This document shows positions 45,984 through 56,104 of a DNA stretch of 64,000 nt, piece by piece. The position numbers and the translations under genes are program-made. Numbering within the stretch: the first letter of the stretch is position 1; each line of letters starts with the position of its first letter. The notes below the pieces were generated by a model. It made no database searches. It was not told the origin of the DNA and was given only the letters and a program-made list of their open reading frames with translations. The DNA is from Myxocyprinus asiaticus (lineage: Eukaryota > Chordata > Actinopteri > Cypriniformes > Catostomidae): NCBI RefSeq assembly GCF_019703515.2, contig NC_059346.1:57548001-57612000 (forward strand). Reading direction: 5' to 3'.

Positions 45984-47137
45984 CAGTTGTGCTCAAAAGT
46001 TTGCATACCCTGGCAGAAATTGTGAAATTTTGGCATTGATTTTGAAAATATGACTGATCATGCAATAAAATCGTCTTTTATTTAAGGATAGTGATCATAT
46101 GAAGCCATTTATCATCACATAGTTGTTTGGCTCCTTTTTAAATCATAATGGTAACAGAAATCACCCAAATGGCCTTGATCGAAAGTTTACATACCCTTGA
46201 ATGTTTTGCCTTGTTACAGACACACAAGGTGACACACAGTTTTATATGGCAATTAAAGTTTAATTTCCCACACCTGTGTCTTTTTAAATTGCAATTAGTG
46301 TGTGGTTGTTTCAAGGAGCACAATACTTGTTGACCCCTCTCCAAACATAGCGCTTATGGTTGTGACCATAAAGCTCTATTTTGGTGTCGTCACTCCAAAT
46401 TACAGTGTGCCAGAAGCTGTGAGGCATGTCAAGGTGTTGTTGGGCATATTGTAACCGGGCTTTTTTTGTGGCATTGGCTTCTTTCTGGAAACTTGACCAT
46501 GCAGCTCATTTTTGTTCAAGTATCGTCATATTGTGCTCCTTGAAACCACCACACCATCTTTATCCAGAGCAGCCTGTATTTCTCCTGAGGTTACCTGTGG
46601 GTTATTCTTTGTATCCCGAACAATTCTTCTGGCAGTTGTGGCTGAAATCTTTCTTGGTCTACCTGACCTTGACTTGGCATCAAGAGATCCCAGAATTTTC
46701 CACTTCTTAATAAGTGATTGAACAGTACTGACTGGCATTTTCAAGGCTTTGGATATCTTTTTATATCCTTTTCCATCTTTATAAAGTTCCATTACCTTGT
46801 TACGCAGGTCTTTTTACAGTTCTTTTCTGCTCCCCGTGGCTCAGTATCTAGCCTGCTCAGTGCATCCACGTGAGAGCTAACAAACTCATTGACTATTTAT
46901 ACACAGACACTATTTGCAATTTAAAAAGCCACAGGTGTGGGAAATTAAACTTGAATTGTCATTTAAACCTGTGTGTGTCACCTTGTGTGTCTGTAACAAG
47001 GCCAAACATTCAAGGGTATGTAAACTTTCAATCAAGGCCATTTGGGTGATTTCTGTTATCATTATGATTTAAAATGGCTTCATATGATCACTATCCTTAA
47101 ATAAAAGACAGGGTATGCACATTTTTGAGCACAACTG
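45984..47137 (-). mobile_element. Deleted Tc1 transposon (1154 bp)
   Basis: The ends CAGTTGTGCTCAAAAGTTTG and GCACATTTTTGAGCACAACTG are inverted and flanked by TA (45982-45983, 47138-47139). Longer inner inverted stretches around CCATTTGGGTGATTTCTG mark the IR/DR type. Only the N-terminal half of the transposase remains, so the element lacks its own enzyme. Confidence 0.9.
46526..46792 (-). pseudogene. Tc1 transposase DNA-binding domain only
   Basis: The 89-codon frame has the first helix-turn-helix GYKKISKALKMPVSTVQSLI, the linker SRSGRPRKISATT and a second helix-turn-helix-like part (NPQVTSGEIQAAL). No DDE residues follow, because sequence after about 46340 is non-coding and short. In intact relatives this domain binds the inverted repeats. 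Confidence 0.9.
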
Positions 47138-47303
47138 TATATCCTAAGGTTATCAGAGCCTGCAAGACCCAGATTTGGTCCACCCTGATGTCCGACTTCC
47201 TTTGCTATGTGTCGCTGAGTGATGATGACTAACTGCAGCCTGTGCCAGCCAGACATCACATGTGTGTTTTGAAAAGTGCTATACAAATAAAAATGATGAC
47301 TTT

Positions 47304-47611
47304 TCCTGGTTAACAGCTGTGCCGATGGCACAAAAAAACAAATGCCCATGTATGTTTTTCTTTTTTAATCATTTATATTTCATTACAAATTATATTATCA
47401 GCATAAAAGTTTGAGTGAAAAATTTGGGCAAAAGCCACATGTGAAAAATCTTTTATGTGAATTTTCACAAAGCATCTTATGAAAGTGCTTTAATGAAAGA
47501 AAACCTGTCTTTTTGTACAAAATGAGTTAACACAGTTAGTCACAAATTTGTTTATTTGATTATTAATCACAAAAGTGTGTGGAATCTATTAAAATATTTC
47601 TTATATATAAA
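47304..47611. other. Unannotated AT-rich sequence
   Basis: No feature recognised. Confidence 0.4.
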
Positions 47612-47990
47612 AAATATTTTTTTTACCCAATTTGGAATGCCCAATTCCCAGTGCGCTTTTAAGTCCTCATAGTGGCGTAGTGATTCGCCTCAATCCGGGT
47701 GGCGGAGGATGAATCCCAGTTGCCTCTGCGTCTGAGACCATCAACCCGCACCAGCGTCTTATCACGTGGCTTGTTGAGCACGTTGCCACGGAGACATAGC
47801 TCAACTCACCACGCGCCCCATCGAGAACGAACCACATTATAGCGACCACGAGGAGGTTACCCCATGTGACTCTACCCACCCTAGCAACCGGGCCAATTTG
47901 CTTGCTTAGGAGACCTGGCTGGAGTCACTCAGCACACCCTGGGATTCGAACTAGCGAACTAGTGATCTCCAGGGGTGGTAGCCAGCATCT
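47612..47990 (-). mobile_element. tRNA-derived SINE
   Basis: On the minus strand it begins near AGATGCTGGCTACCACCCCT, an A-box-like start, and has AGTTCGAATCCCAG about 45 bases on, a good RNA polymerase III B-box. A ~300-bp tRNA-unrelated body follows, ending GCATTCCAAATTGGG and then A/T-rich tail. The structure (tRNA head, body, tail) defines a SINE. It also contains GGTTGCTAGGGT, a motif shared with the minisatellite at 56-63 kb. Confidence 0.75.
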
Positions 47991-48418
47991 TTTATTTTAT
48001 TGTTTTATTTTTTATTTTTTTATTCTTATATTATGTCATACATTTTTCAAGATCACACAGAGGGGTAATCACTAGTACGCAAGCAACAGCGAGAGAAGAG
48101 CAGCACCATTTTTGGTTGAACTATCCCTTTAAAGATTTGGAAACATTTCTAATAATTGTTATGGTGAAAACATGAAAATGTCCCACAGGGACATTATATA
48201 TAATGCTGAAATATAAACCAAAGCAAAATCATGTTTTATTAATGCATACTTTCGCTATTTGATAGCTTTTAAATTCCTGCATGGATTCTTATTTCAGTGT
48301 AGTTACAGTTTTCAGTGTCGAAAGAATTTAGATCATTAGTTCAGTACAGCAGTATTGCCGCTCTGTAAAACGCAGAGTACACAGCCTGTGTAGGGCATCA
48401 ACCCCGGTCGCGGAACAC
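47991..48418. other. Unannotated sequence
   Basis: Begins with a T-rich stretch. No gene or known repeat recognised. Confidence 0.4.
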
Positions 48419-48610
48419 TCGCTGTGTCTGAAACTGCCCCCTATCCACTATATAGGGCACTATTTCGGGTGTCCGCCATTTTGTAGGAGTGTCTGAATTC
48501 TGAGTGAGCCACTCGTTCCCTACTTTTGTTCACTCATTCTTACCCACAATGCACTCTAATTTTGCATGTATGACGGTTGACGGTTAATTGCCCATAATCC
48601 ACCACGGGGA
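48419..48610. mobile_element. MITE fragment with CCACTATATAGGGCACTA
   Basis: CCCCTATCCACTATATAGGG, CACTCATTCTTACCCACAAT and GACGGTTGACGG resemble one half of a palindromic fish MITE. The mirrored half is missing. Confidence 0.5.
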
Positions 48611-49690
48611 AGACAAGCTGAGAGTTTACTGCTTCCTTCACTCCTGCAATGTTTTATTTCATGCTGAATGTATTAAATTACTTTTTGACAAATCATTACT
48701 TGATTAAAAAAAACCAAAAAAAACAAAAACAATAACATATAGAGATGCAAAACATACAGATACATTTTAAAAAGTATTCTTTATTTATATTTATACAGAA
48801 TTTTGTCATTAAGCTGAAGAATTCTTTATTTACTAAATAATTCACTGAGGTGATATTATTATTTTATTGAATAATTATTTTAACTCAGAATTATAATTCT
48901 GTGGATGATTTAAATATTCGGTTATAACATGTAAATTATGATAATCTGGTCAGATGAGGGCGCTATGCGCCCAGAAACGTTACCCAGCTTGTATTGGAGT
49001 TTAAAGATACTAAAGTATAACAAATAAATACAATAATGTATATTAGATAAAATGTGTTTACTCTTTATATTAACATATATATTATTCACCATACGATCGC
49101 CTCGTGCCCTCACATCTCTAACGCTTGTGCCTTGCACCCCTCGCTGTGCACGTGCAGAAATGCTGTCTGTTCACACTCCAGTTGTCAATCACACGTTCCG
49201 TAGAGCAAAGGGCATTTACACTTAACGTGGATATTTACATGGATTTATACAGTTAATCAGCCCGAAGTAGCTGCGGTAGTTTCCAGTGCAAGGGCGCGGG
49301 GTAAATGCGTAAATACTACTCATGACATGCGAGACAAAGCGCACTTATATATTGCTGCACTGATTTAAAAATGTACACTTAAAAATGTATGTCATAAGAG
49401 CCCATATATACAGAATCACCCTGAAAATGACAATCACATTACACAGAAAAGCCCACGTTATCATTAGATCCACAACTCACCTCAGCATGCTGCCTTAAGT
49501 TGAAGCTGCAATTTTAATCTTGAAATATCCACTTGTCTTGGTGTTAAATGAAGGCATTGCATGACGAAACAATTATTTTATTCACTGTGCGGAGCGAAGA
49601 AAGTATTTGTGTCACTTTGTTTGAAGAGCTCGATGCTCCAGTAGTGATGGACTCGGTTTGAGTGACAGTCTGTGACAGTGCGCACAGCTG
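48611..49690. other. Unannotated sequence
   Basis: Mostly AT-rich. A GC-containing stretch at 49090-49330 has no reading frame with motifs. Frames at 48922-49137 and 49578-49826 look like chance frames. Confidence 0.4.
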
Positions 49691-49918
49691 TGTAAACTTT
49701 CGCTGTCATTTTATTAATTAAAATTGCGTAACGTAATGTAATGACAGGAATGCCGTCCATTGTAATGGAATAAAAGTACAAAAAAATTATTAGAAATTTA
49801 CTTGAGTAAGAGTAAAAAGTATCCATTTTTAAACCTACTCTAAAACTAAAAAAATTTCCAGAACGTTACTCAAGTAAATGTAAGGGAGTAAATGTAGCAT
49901 GTTACTACCCGTCTCTGC
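49691..49918. mobile_element. Non-autonomous DNA element end (probable hAT)
   Basis: Contains TTACTTGAGTAAGAGTAAAA, TACTCAAGTAAATGTAAGGG and the terminal GTTACTACCCGTCTCTG. This resembles the right end of fish hAT-type elements with repeated GAGTAAAAGTA motifs. The left end was not identified. Confidence 0.5.
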
Positions 49919-49920
49919 TA

Positions 49921-50165
49921 CCCAGATAGCAAGATGTCCATTCAACGTCTATTTTTAGTTGTAAGGGTCGGGATCAGTTGTCGATCAACTTTCAATGTTG
50001 AATCAACATTCACTATTTGGTCGGTACATCAGAATGTGTTAGGTCGAAAATAGAACATATACTCAACGTAGAAATGAACGTTTGTTCTATGTTGAAACTT
50101 GGCTACAGAAACTTGGTTACTTGGTCGGAGTTCTGCGCAATCTTGACCGGGCCAGCCGTCGGTGG
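49921..50165. mobile_element. Left edge of a possible large DNA element
   Basis: Starts ACCCAGATAGCAAGATGTCC and carries TTCAACGTCTAT, TGTTGAATCAACATTC and CTCAACGTAGAAATG. Related motifs (GATTCAATGTGAC, ATCAACGTCGTTTCG) reappear at 55740-55910. The pair may bracket one element of about 6 kb, but a mirrored right terminus was not found. Confidence 0.35.
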
Positions 50166-50597
50166 ATGAGTAGCTAGAAAATGGTAAGCATAAATGTACT
50201 TTTATTCATCATTTTACACAATGTTTTGTCAGTCTATCATTGAATATCACTTTAGATTTGAATTGTTTTATACCTCAGTGTTTTTAAAACACTCTCGCTT
50301 TATGTCCTTTTTGCACACTGCCCAGTTTTCCATGAGGCAGCCGGTAACTGAGGTAAATTCACCATGTTGGACTCATTTCAGTTGTTGTAGATGGTCAACT
50401 TCAACATGATCAATTTCACTCAGATTTTCTAAACTTTAACTTTAGTTCATTAATTTCTCTGTCCTCCACTTGCGAATGTCCTATGACACGCACAAGCCTT
50501 CAGTGGTCCAGCGCGTGCCATACGGAGTCAATAATACGCATGGTGAATAAATGTTACAACTCTCATTACTGTCTCAAAGACTGTGATTTAATTTTAG

Positions 50598-52179
50598 GGA
50601 CAAACCGTGTGGCATTTTCTGCACTAATGTTCATAGAGGTCCAAATGAGCATGGCAAAGGTAGACGTCTCAAGTTATCTTTATAATATTACAATTTTATG
50701 TCTCACAACAATATAACATACATTTAAATACATTGTCATCTGCGGTACCTATAAATTGTGCTGGGAAACGGTGTCTTTTGTGTTTTATCTAAAGGATTAA
50801 ATATGATGATTTTATGATTATGTTTAGTAGTAGGACTGTTAATAATACTGCTTAATAATGTCACTTGTACGTATTTTTCTATTTCAGAGAGACGTCCAGT
50901 GCCTTACCTCTGTTTCATTTGCTTCATGCTTCAGAAGGTAATAGATTTTAGACAATACCACTTTTTGCTGAAACTTTTCAGCTGCATTTTTATTTTTTTA
51001 TTTTTTTGAGGGATTGCCTTTGCAGTAAATCCACCCCAAAGAGGCTCAAATACAGAAGACAGTAGTATACTTTTTGAGTATTGTATTGTAATGCCAAATA
51101 TCTCAAGATAGTGTTTGATATACTGTAGGGTGAAGTTAAAATATAATAACCTGTTATTTCTTTATAATTCTAGAATATACATTCATAAGATTTGAGTTTA
51201 TTATGGAATGGCCCACTGTTGAAATGCAGTTTCACTGTGATTGGTGTCTTTTTTTTTTTTTTTACATTTAGGAAAAAAACTCCTCAACAGAGCCACATCA
51301 CAGTACATCACTGAATGGTAAAGTCTTTCTCGTCATTGATCAGAATTTTCCACCTTTGCAAGTTTACATGGTGCAGATCAAAAAACATATGTCAATAGAA
51401 ATAAATGTTGCCTGTACACTTATTGATGCACATTAATTACTCCTGAAAAAAGTACTTATAAAATATTTTGTAAGCCTGCTGATCTTTAACCCTTAAAAGG
51501 GCAAAAACATACAAATACCTCATAAATTAATTTATGAAAACAAATTAATTTATTGCTATTTTCTAACATATTACATTTTTTAAACATTTATTTTCTTCAA
51601 CATACTTCTTTTATTGACAATTTTGCAGCATATAGCATATTTTTTATGAAAACAACATGTAAAAGGTAGGAACATTTGCCATGAGGTCAGTGGACTTCTC
51701 ACAATGTTGCCATGTTACTTTAAATTAAGATTGTGAATTGATGCCTGAGTTTTAATACAAAGTCACATGACCTCAGTATTTGCAGGGACTCTATTTTCAA
51801 TCATTTTCACAGAAATTTGGCCAACTTACTCACTGCTCCTAGCTTCACCCTCTCAATGCTGTATCACCCAGGATACAAAAACCTTTATAGGGTTTTAAAG
51901 TCATCATAAGAGTTGTTATAGTATTGGGAATATTCCTGTGACCAGATAAGATTTGATACTGAAGTGGGTCATACGGCAATATTTGAATTGCATTTTTTTT
52001 TTCTTTTTGCAGGTCTTCTGTTTTTCTGTGAGCCCCAGCTGAAGACCGAGAACTTACAGATATTGGCCTTAACCAGTATCAACCTGGACAGATGTCTATT
52101 CCAGTCCTACCTACCTGCTTTTATATGGATGGCTGTCTACTTGCAAGTTCTCTTCAAAATTAGATGTATGCAAATATAA
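50598..52179 (+). other. Four exon-like blocks forming one spliced open frame
   Basis: Candidate exons: 50598-50659 (after TTTAATTTTAG, before GTAGAC), 50888-50937 (after TTTTTCTATTTCAG, before GTAATA), 51272-51317 (after TTTACATTTAG, before GTAAAG) and 52013-52179 (after CTTTTTGCAG). Joined in one phase, they give about 107 codons without a stop, ending at TAA 52177-52179; the last exon reads LLFFCEPQLKTENLQILALT. No domain is recognised and no initiating exon was found (50183 has a GTAAGC donor but no suitable ATG). Polyadenylation signals at 55590 and 55626 could end the transcript. Speculative. Confidence 0.3.
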
Positions 52180-52228
52180 CTTGAACTGCAAGAGCAAAGA
52201 ACTTGATCCAGTTGCAGAGAATCCCTTA

Positions 52229-52465
52229 AGTTAAAGGGATATTTCACCCAAAAATGAAAATTCTCTCATTTTCTCACCCTCATTCCATCCCAGATGTGTA
52301 TGACTTTCTTTCTTTTGCAGAATACAAACAAATATTCCAGAAGAATATATCAGCTCTGTAGGTCCATACAATGCAAGTGAATGGTGGCCAGAACTTTGAA
52401 GCTCCAAAGAGCAGATAAAGGCAGCATAAAAGTAATCCATTCTACTCCAGTATTTTAATCAATGT
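52229..52465. mobile_element. MITE left arm, split by LTR copy 4
   Basis: TTTCACCCAAAAATGAAAAT, TTCTCACCCTCATTCC and ATGCAAGTGAATGGTGGCC. The inverted arm (CATTCACTTGCATTGTATG, GAGGGTGAGTAAATGATGAG, TTTGGGTGAAATAACCC) is at 54640-54801 beyond the LTR. Confidence 0.75.
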
Positions 52466-54340
52466 TGTTGGGCCTCATGTATTCAGATAGAAGACAAAGG
52501 CAGGCCTAACAGTCATAAAAACATAACTCATGCCCCCACCTTCTAAGTCGTAAATTTTACTGATAACAATCGCGACAAAATCAAACAAAGGGAGTCCAAA
52601 ACAGACTACAGATCCATGAAGCCTTGCCCTCTAAAGGATCGAGCTCTCAACTCCTATTGGATGAGGCACACCACAGAACGTCCCTCAAACATGACATCAT
52701 CAGGACTTCAAATAATTCTGAAATGCTTCCAGAGTTGCTTCCAGCGACTTAGTTCACCGAATACGGACGTAGCTTTTTGCTGCTCTCCGGTGCAACCTCG
52801 TGGCATAAGGAAGTAATGTCCGACTTGAAACTGTAGCCATACAATCTCCATCTCGCTGGACGAGCTAAGATTACTCTGTGTTCAACCGAACACTCTAACG
52901 GATCCGAAGGAGACCGCCGAGCAATTCGCATCTTCATCCGTTGGCCTACAGAAGTGAAGAGATTAAAGATTTCTCTTTCATCTTCAATCAAGTCGACATT
53001 TCTGAGTTCTCCGCCAGCCCGCCGAGAATCAACAGCCGTACCGCCCTCTGAGAATCAACAGCCGTACCGCCCGCCGACAGCGCGAGGAAACGTCTTCTTG
53101 TCATCACCCGAGCCTCAAGGAACCGGGTCAAAGTTAAAGGACGGAGGAAAACACATTCTACCTGTGTCCTCATGCGATTCAAGTAAGAGGTTACGTCTGG
53201 GCAGAGATAGAATATTATAGCGTGTTATTCTTGTGTTTCAAGGTTTTTGCTTGTACAGTTTACGGACCGCCATGTCCGCTAATTATTAATACTCAGGGTA
53301 TTAATTATCACGAATTTGTTTTGCTGTATTGTGGTCCAACCAAATTGGACTGTTGTGCATTTTTGCCATCGTGGGTGAGACAGCAACTGAGTTCATCCAT
53401 TAAAGAGTCAAATAACAAGGGACTTTTACGAGCCCCACTCGTAAAACCACGTCTCTGAGTGATGAACACGGCTGCTTTATCTCCAGCTATCGCGAAATCA
53501 GCTATCGGGCTGTCACTTAATCATCATTCTCTCTCTCTCTCACTAACCACACTGACACACACACACACACACTGTCACACACACACCTTATGTGTTCTAG
53601 AATTATTTTTATTTCCATATCTAATCATATCACTGTTTAGTTTGTAGTTGTAAGTCGGAAGTTTATTGACTGCATTGTATTAATTATTAATTGATATTAC
53701 TGCATAAATAAACTTTGTTTATATTACAAAGAGAAGTGTTTTGGTTTGTTTTGCATACACCTGTGTCATGCTGATGGGATGTCAGTGCTCGGATTCAAAC
53801 CTTCATTCATTGTTTTTTTTCCCGAAAATCGATATTCTTCGAATGTCGATTTTCCTAAGAAAACAATCTAATATTGAGACTGTTTTAATATTCGGTTATT
53901 AGTCCCTGATTTCAGGGTGGTGCCCCATCAATGTTAATCCTTATTAATATTCTATTGATTTTTGATAATTGATAATTATCTTTGATTGAATTCGAATGAT
54001 CAACAAGCTAGTGTTAATTTTAATTAATGTTTCATCGACGTTAACAATTAACGATTATCTTTGATAACTGTTGATTTTAAAGGATTAAAAAAAACTAACA
54101 TTGATTCTCATCAATGTTCTATTGATTTTAATAATTAATAATTATCTTTGATAATTATTAATCATTGCTAATAACCAAACTTGCTCCTAAACGTAGCACA
54201 CTACATTTACTGGAGTCCCATATGAGGTTTTAATGAGTTAGATCCAATTAATTAATTTAAACATTGATTAATACCTACAGAAATAATTATTAATTATTTC
54301 TGATAGTAACTCTGATCTAAACAACCAGTAAAGCCCTACA
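52466..54340 (+). mobile_element. Solo LTR-like unit, copy 4 (1875 bp)
   Basis: TGTTGGGCCTC...GCCCTACA, flanked by ATGT at 52462-52465 and 54341-54344. It carries the GC-rich module, CAAGTAAGAGG at about 53178, CT/CA runs at 53529-53586 and AATAAA near 53705. It is closest by eye to copy 2: both share GGACTTCAAATAATTCTGAA, a reading different from copies 1 and 3. A short duplicated stretch (GAGAATCAACAGCCGTACCG, twice at 53022-53075) is private to this copy. It splits a MITE. Confidence 0.8.
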
Positions 54341-54801
54341 ATGTCTTCTGTGATCCAGTCAGTTTTGGATGAGAACAGACCAAAATGTAACTCCTGTTTC
54401 ACTATACATCTTGTCATTGCAGTCTCTAGGCATGATAATGATTTCTAGCTTGTTTACACACACCAGTGCTTGACGCATGCACAGAGTACTACATGGCGCT
54501 AGGAAGTGTAATTGAACTTGAAATAATGATCGCCAAGGAGGCTGCTGATGTGATTTATGATGAAAAAGGAGTTATATTTTGGTCTGTTCTCACCCAAAAC
54601 TGATTGGAATGCTTTTTTGGAGCTTCAAAGTTTCGGTCACCATTCACTTGCATTGTATGAACCTACAGAGCAGAGATATTTTCTAAAAATCTTCATTTGT
54701 AATCTGCAGATAAAGGAAAGTCATACACATTTGGGATGACATGAGGGTGAGTAAATGATGAGATAAATACATTTGTTTTGGGTGAAATAACCCTTCAAGG
54801 A
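54341..54801. mobile_element. MITE right arm, beyond LTR copy 4
   Basis: The inverse of 52229-52465, ending TTTGGGTGAAATAACCCTT. The frames in the two arms encode related peptides on opposite strands only because the sequence is palindromic. Confidence 0.72.
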
Positions 54802-54851
54802 AACCTTTAGATTTAATTGTAAGCATATTGTCACTAAGGGTTTGCTTAACT

Positions 54852-55400
54852 TAAAGGGAAAGTTCTCCCATAAATTAAAATTCTCTCATTATTTACTCAC
54901 CCAAATGATATTCCAGGTGTGTATGACTTCTTTCTTCAGCAGAACACATTTGAAGAAAAATATATAAATATCTCTGCTCAGTAGGTCCTTAAAATGCAAG
55001 TGGATGGTGATCAGACTTTTGAAGCTCCAAAAATCACAGACAGTCAGCATAAACTTCATTCATACGACTGAATTAACGTCTTCTAAAATGATACAATCGC
55101 TTTTGTTGCGAAAATGATAAATATTTAAGTACTTTTTAACTCTAAACCATCGCTTTTGGTCAACAGCCGTTTACTCCCTTTCTGTCCTCTTAAGGGGCTC
55201 TGTATGTTTGAAACCTGTATGTTATTCTTTTGTGAAAATTGCAATATTGAATTTCAGTCAACCACTCACTTTCATGGAAAAGAAAGATGAAAGAAAATTG
55301 TGACTGAGAATGTCAGTCCTTAATGTTCTGCCTTATCTCCTTTTGTGTTTCACAGAATAAAAATTTCTAAGGTTCAGAACAACATGAGAGTGTGTGGATG
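54852..55400. mobile_element. Second MITE of the GTTCACCCAAAAAT family
   Basis: Left arm AGTTCTCCCATAAATTAAAA with CTCATTATTTACTCACCC; internal GTCAACAGCCGTTTACTCCC. The right arm is degraded. Confidence 0.6.
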
Positions 55401-56104
55401 AACTTTTAAAATCTGTAAAATTAAGACTACCTTTAAATTAGCCTGTAATTTGTTATTATACATACATCTGTGAATGCAACAGTGTGAAGGCATTTTTTTC
55501 TATAATTGGCTGTTAAGTTTTAAGATTCATATACTGTAGAAAAAGTTAACTCCAAAGAATTTTGTATTTGTAAATGTATATTTTGTATAAATAAAACAAT
55601 GAGTATCTGAATGTGCTGTGTGTTTAATAAAGAGTACATATATAGGCTGATTTATTCATTTTTAAGAATTTGAGATTTTAAAAAAAAAAGTAGAAAATAT
55701 ATTGATTGTATAATGTCATTTCACCCAACTGAAATCAATGTAGTTTCAACGGTAGGTAAGCAAACCAATTAGATAGATTTTAGGTTAGCTTTCAGTGGCG
55801 TGAACATCGTAGATTCAATGTGACTTCGATGAGCAAAAAGATGCGGAATCAATGTCGGAGATCAACGTCGTTTCGATACCGTGTGAGACATTGATTCCAT
55901 GTTGACTGTGACTCTGAAAAACCTAAATATCTTATGCAATGTTGTTTCTAAAACAAGTTATATCGAATTGATCTTGTTTTAAGGATTTTTCGATATTTTT
56001 ACAGGAAAACAATACAAAAATGATTATCAAGAATACGATTTTTGCTCTAATATCAAAGGTCTTACTAGAAAAAAGTAATTATGATCTGACATGAATTTTC
56101 TTGA
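55401..56104. other. Possible transcript end and element edge
   Basis: AATAAA signals at 55590 and 55626. Between 55690 and 55920 are GATTCAATGTGAC, GAATCAATGTCGG and GATTCCATGTTGAC repeats that echo 49921-50165. The remaining sequence (TTCTTGATAAAAAATGATCG near 56097) looks like an interspersed repeat. Confidence 0.4.

Larger units (their letters stand above)
45749..47303 (+). mobile_element. L2-like LINE 3' end, plus strand, split by Tc1
   Basis: Starts with the end of ORF2 (CAGTTTAAGTCTAGACTAAA, encoding the FKSRLKTHLF-type tail) and runs through the 3' UTR to GCTATACAAATAAAAATGAT at 47303. It matches 1130-1390 in reverse complement. A Tc1 element interrupts it at 45984-47137. Confidence 0.8.

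Noticed and set aside
47930..47990. Functional tRNA gene
   Set aside because: A and B boxes are present, but the cloverleaf cannot be closed and a ~300-bp SINE body follows, so it is a tRNA-derived SINE head.
52231..54739. Related peptides in frames 52231-52440 and 54557-54739 (possible paralogous exons)
   Set aside because: They come from the two inverted arms of one palindromic MITE separated by LTR copy 4.
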